Below are positions 15,498 through 18,466 of a stretch of 18,466 nucleotides of DNA, piece by piece (position 1 is the stretch's first letter; each line of letters opens with the position of its first letter). Both the position numbers and the translations under genes were made by a program. The stretch is from Bacteroidota bacterium. GTDB taxonomy: Bacteria > Bacteroidota > Bacteroidia > Bacteroidales > Paludibacteraceae. The notes below the pieces were generated by a model. It made no database searches. It saw only the letters and a program-made list of their open reading frames with translations, and was not told where the DNA came from. The DNA lies in NCBI GenBank assembly GCA_021804525.1, contig JAJZHJ010000001.1, positions 1 through 18,466 on the forward strand, given 5' to 3'.

Positions 15498-16169
15498 TTA
15501 CGCTCCAAATCCAAACAAAAAATACAAATTAATCGACGTAAAACAAACAGCTAAAATCGTCGCATAAATAATGCCAATAATTTGCAAGCGAGGTTGCCAT
15601 TTTTTGTTGTCAATTCCTATCGTCTGGAATGCACTCCAAAAACCATGCGTTAAATGAAACCAAAGCACCCAATACCAGATAATATAAAGGATACTCACAA
15701 TTGGATTACGAAATTGATTTGCAACCAAATCATACGATTGATCGGCATGAACTTGATTTGCTCCCCCTAGAAAAGATTGTAATTGCATCTTAGCCCAAAA
15801 CTGCGTCAAATGCAACACAATAAACAGTAAAACAATAAGTCCTAAAATCACCATATTACGAGCTGCCCAAGAAGTGGTTTCACTCTTTTTGCCAGAAGCA
15901 TATCCAACTTCACCACGCGCACGATAATTTTGCCAATATAACCACAATGCATACAATATGTGGATTACAAATCCGGCAGCTAAAATAGGTACCATGATTG
16001 TGACTACAGGAAGTTCCATAATATCGTTCACTGCGGTATAGGCTGAAGGACCACCCAATAAAAACATATTGAGAAAGCAGTGCAGCGTCAGAAAAAGAAA
16101 AAGAAACAACCCGGACAAACTCATAATGAGTTTTCTTCCAATGGATGAGTTAATAATAAATAACTTCAT
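15498..16169 (-). CDS. sdhC: Succinate dehydrogenase/fumarate reductase cytochrome b subunit (single diheme anchor)
   Basis: 223 residues with five membrane segments at about 15-38, 55-79, 105-126, 155-178 and 195-218. This is the one-polypeptide anchor of type B complexes (Bacillus, Wolinella), not the SdhC plus SdhD pair of E. coli. His30, His70, His120 and His172 or His175 fall in successive segments at the spacing of the four axial ligands of two b hemes. The subunit links the iron-sulfur protein to menaquinone and sets up transmembrane electron transfer. It is the first gene of the operon; the transcript is predicted to start about 124 bases upstream from a near-perfect promoter. Confidence 0.93.
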   Translation of the reverse strand: MKLFIINSSIGRKLIMSLSGLFLFLFLTLHCFLNMFLLGGPSAYTAVNDIMELPVVTIMVPILAAGFVIHILYALWLYWQNYRARGEVGYASGKKSETTSWAARNMVILGLIVLLFIVLHLTQFWAKMQLQSFLGGANQVHADQSYDLVANQFRNPIVSILYIIWYWVLWFHLTHGFWSAFQTIGIDNKKWQPRLQIIGIIYATILAVCFTSINLYFLFGFGA

Positions 16170-16237
16170 AACAGGTTTGAATTGATGTTTAGTGATATGA
16201 GAAAATAGAAATTATAAAGGCGGGAATACGAGGTTGT

Positions 16238-16251
16238 GTTTATTAATAAAC
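16238..16251. promoter_or_regulatory. 14-bp perfect palindrome in the sdh leader
   Basis: GTTTATTAATAAAC reads the same on both strands. It lies about 42-55 bases downstream of the predicted sdh start site and about 70 bases before the sdhC ATG. It could be a dimeric repressor site; its AT-richness makes chance occurrence possible. Confidence 0.25.
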
Positions 16252-16298
16252 TTATATTTAATATATTAGCTTTGCCATCCTCATTAATAAATATGTTG

Positions 16299-16329
16299 CA
16301 AAAGTAGAAAAAACCATTTGTATCACAAA
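16299..16329 (-). promoter_or_regulatory. Promoter of the sdh/frd operon
   Basis: On the minus strand TTTG (16329-16326), a 19-base spacer, then TACTTTTG (16306-16299). Both elements match the Bacteroidota consensus TTTG-N19-TAnnTTTG exactly. Transcription would begin near 16293, leaving a leader of about 124 nt before sdhC. Confidence 0.82.
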
Positions 16330-16418
16330 GGAATAAAGAATTTTTTCTGCAAATTTTTCTGTTTTTCTTATTTACATAAAACTAACAAGTTCATAATCAA
16401 AAAGAAAGAGAAAGAGGT

Positions 16419-18466
16419 TTATCCGCATCGAGAGTACCCGCACGATTGACAGGTCAAACATCCTTCTTGATAAATCAATGTTTCTTGTCCGCAACTCGGG
16501 CATTTTTTCCCTTCAGCTGACGTACCATCAGGAATGTATTTTTTCAATGCCCGTTCTACCCCGTTTTTCCATGTGTTAATGGATTCACTATTAAGCTGTA
16601 ATCCTGATACGAGTTTTATTACCTGATCAATAGGCATTCCGTAGCGCAACACGCCTGATATGAGCTTTGCATAATTCCAAAACTCCGGATCAAATTTATA
16701 CGAAAGTCCTTCTACTGTTGTTTTATATCCACGCTTATTGGTAAATTGAAAGTCATAACGACTACGACCATCTTCAGTGATATTTTTGGTCTTTATGATC
16801 TTCCCTTCAACCACTTGCTTTGGTAGTGCTATACCTTCATCATCATCAGCTAAACCAGTAAAAATCTCGTATGGACGCCCATTTAACAAACCCACAAAAG
16901 CAATCCATTTTTCTTTATTATTTTGAAAGCGTACAACATCACAAGGTAATTCTTTAGGGCGTTCTATCACTTCATTATAGCAGAAGCATGCTTGATCTTT
17001 GGCATCTTTTTCATTTTGTGCCTCTTCAATTTTTTCCTGACTGGCTGTGACCAATACGCCTGATCGAGAGCCTTCTCGATAAACGGTACATCCTTTGCAT
17101 CCTGATTTCCAAGATTCTACATACAATTTACCTACTAATTCTTCTGTTACGTCATTGGGTAAGTTAATGGTAACACTAATGGAATGATCAACCCATTTTT
17201 GAATTCGTCCTTGCATTTGGACTTTTTTTAGCCAATCCACATCAGCAGAAGTTGCCTTATTATATGGTGATTTACTGATCATTTCATCCATTTCTACTTT
17301 AGAATAACGTTTGGCCGGATTATATCCATTTGCTTCCATCCAAGTAACAAATTTATGATGAAAAACAATATATTCTTCCCATGTGTCGCCCATTTCATCC
17401 ACAAAGTCAACATGCACATCCGAGTCATTGGGATTTACTTTTCTACGTCGGCTATAAACACATGAAAAAGCAGGTTCAATTCCCGATGTAGTTTGTGACA
17501 TCATGCTCGTTGTTCCTGTTGGTGCAATGGTTAAACAGGCAATGTTTCTACGCCCAAATGTAACCATATCGGTATACAAGGAGAAATCTGCTTCTTTTAA
17601 ACGTAAAATAAATGGATTTGCTTCTTCCCGTTTTGCATCATAAATTGAAAAAGCTCCACGTTCTTTAGCCATAATAACCGATGAACGATAAGCTGATAAT
17701 GCAGTGACCTTATGTACTTTTTCAGAAAAGTCAGTAGCTTCTTCTGTTCCATAAATCATGCTCATTGCAGCCAACATATCGCCTTCAGCAGTGGTTCCAA
17801 CTCCTGTTCTACGACCTAATAGCGTTTTATTTTTTATCTTTTCCCATAAAGCAAGTTCTGTTTGCTTGATCTCCTGATCTTCAGGATCTAATTTTATTTT
17901 TTCCAAAATCTGATTAATCTTTTCCATTTCCAAATCAATAATGTCATCCATAATGCGTTGAGCATAGATAACATGTTGAGCATAAAGGTCAAAATCAAAA
18001 TAGGCTTTTTTTGTAAATGGATGAATTACATAAGAATATAGATTAAGTGCTAACAGGCGACAACTGTCATATGGGCATAATGGAATTTCCCCGCATGGGT
18101 TTGTCGAAACAGTTTTAAAGCCCAAATCAGCATAACAATCTGGAATAGATTCACGAATGATGGTGTCCCAAAAGAGTACGCCAGGTTCAGCGGATTGCCA
18201 CGCATTATGTATAATTTTTTTCCATAAAGCCTCAGCATCAATCTCTTTTGTGTATTTTGGATTAGCCGATTGAATTGGATATTGTTGCACATATGACTTT
18301 TGAGCAATGACAGATTGCATAAAGTCGTCATCAATTTTAACTGAAACATTAGCTCCTGTAACTTTCCCTTGTTCTAATTTTGCATCAATAAAATCTTGTG
18401 AATCAGGATGCTTAATTGAAACGCTCAACATTAAAGCCCCTCGGCGTCCATCTTGAGCTAAGATCG
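16419..18466 (-). CDS. nrdJ: Adenosylcobalamin-dependent (class II) ribonucleotide reductase, C-terminal part, cut by the right edge
   Basis: The frame is open to the window edge: upstream of the ATG at 18431 it continues as I-L-A-Q-D-G-R-R-G-A-L, a conserved NrdJ segment, so that ATG is internal and the true start lies outside. At least 681 residues are visible. The enzyme reduces ribonucleotides using a cobalamin-generated thiyl radical. Counting from the internal Met, N-P-C-G-E-I (111-116) holds the radical Cys113 with Asn111 and Glu115, and Cys124 (Y-D-S-C) is the redox partner, 11 residues apart as in Thermotoga NrdJ. A-P-T-G-T-T-S (301-307) binds substrate phosphate. A TSCPD-like domain follows, and a C-terminal zinc-ribbon-like tail (C-P-S-C-G, C-x-x-C-G-Y-S-R-C-G) probably carries the reducing cysteines. 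I saw no terminator after the stop. Confidence 0.95.
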   Translation of the reverse strand, partial: ILAQDGRRGALMLSVSIKHPDSQDFIDAKLEQGKVTGANVSVKIDDDFMQSVIAQKSYVQQYPIQSANPKYTKEIDAEALWKKIIHNAWQSAEPGVLFWDTIIRESIPDCYADLGFKTVSTNPCGEIPLCPYDSCRLLALNLYSYVIHPFTKKAYFDFDLYAQHVIYAQRIMDDIIDLEMEKINQILEKIKLDPEDQEIKQTELALWEKIKNKTLLGRRTGVGTTAEGDMLAAMSMIYGTEEATDFSEKVHKVTALSAYRSSVIMAKERGAFSIYDAKREEANPFILRLKEADFSLYTDMVTFGRRNIACLTIAPTGTTSMMSQTTSGIEPAFSCVYSRRRKVNPNDSDVHVDFVDEMGDTWEEYIVFHHKFVTWMEANGYNPAKRYSKVEMDEMISKSPYNKATSADVDWLKKVQMQGRIQKWVDHSISVTINLPNDVTEELVGKLYVESWKSGCKGCTVYREGSRSGVLVTASQEKIEEAQNEKDAKDQACFCYNEVIERPKELPCDVVRFQNNKEKWIAFVGLLNGRPYEIFTGLADDDEGIALPKQVVEGKIIKTKNITEDGRSRYDFQFTNKRGYKTTVEGLSYKFDPEFWNYAKLISGVLRYGMPIDQVIKLVSGLQLNSESINTWKNGVERALKKYIPDGTSAEGKKCPSCGQETLIYQEGCLTCQSCGYSRCG

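Noticed and set aside
16267..16274. TAGCTTTG on the plus strand in the sdhC-nrdJ gap, matching the -7 box
   Set aside because: There is no TTG 19-20 bases upstream and no plus-strand gene or obvious RNA downstream; AT-rich DNA gives such 8-mers by chance.
1..18466. Defence island, prophage, biosynthetic cluster or CRISPR array
   Set aside because: Every full-length gene belongs to a known housekeeping or envelope family, gaps are short, and I saw no spaced repeats, transposase or integrase.

Overview
This window is ordinary chromosomal DNA of an AT-rich member of the Bacteroidota, most likely of the order Bacteroidales. The evidence is the gene families (a Bacteroidota-type FadL/OmpP1 outer-membrane protein, a three-subunit diheme succinate dehydrogenase/fumarate reductase, a B12-dependent class II ribonucleotide reductase, a 431-residue MetK), A-rich rather than Shine-Dalgarno start contexts, and several exact matches to the Bacteroidota promoter pattern TTTG/TTG-N19-20-TAnnTTTG. 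I saw no tRNA or rRNA gene, insertion sequence, phage gene, CRISPR array or integration junction.

Layout. 1-177 is the Gly/Arg/Tyr-rich tail of a gene cut by the left edge, followed by a strong hairpin. 317-1861 is an outer-membrane beta-barrel with a clear terminator. 1862-2182 is a long non-coding leader for metK that contains a SAM-II-like riboswitch core just after a promoter -7 box. metK follows, then greA, whose own leader holds an intrinsic terminator between promoter and start codon, then a HIT-family protein. fmt and nadK form a minus-strand pair that meets the HIT gene with no spacer. A good divergent promoter then drives pdxJ, followed by an ExbB-ExbD-TonB energy-transduction set, a DJ-1 family protein and an NrnA-type DHH phosphoesterase. 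The right third is all on the minus strand: purA, the sdh/frd C-A-B operon (with a well-formed promoter and terminator), and the C-terminal part of nrdJ, which runs off the right edge.

Function. Most genes are core metabolism: SAM synthesis, initiator-tRNA formylation, NADP and pyridoxal phosphate supply, AMP synthesis, deoxyribonucleotide synthesis, menaquinone-linked succinate/fumarate interconversion, transcript proofreading and nanoRNA turnover. fmt and metK both belong to methionine/SAM biology but are not co-transcribed. The ExbBD-TonB set would power outer-membrane transport.

I found no undescribed multi-gene system. The parts most worth a second look are the RNA-level elements: the metK leader with its SAM-II-like core and unusual downstream architecture, and the terminator inside the greA leader.
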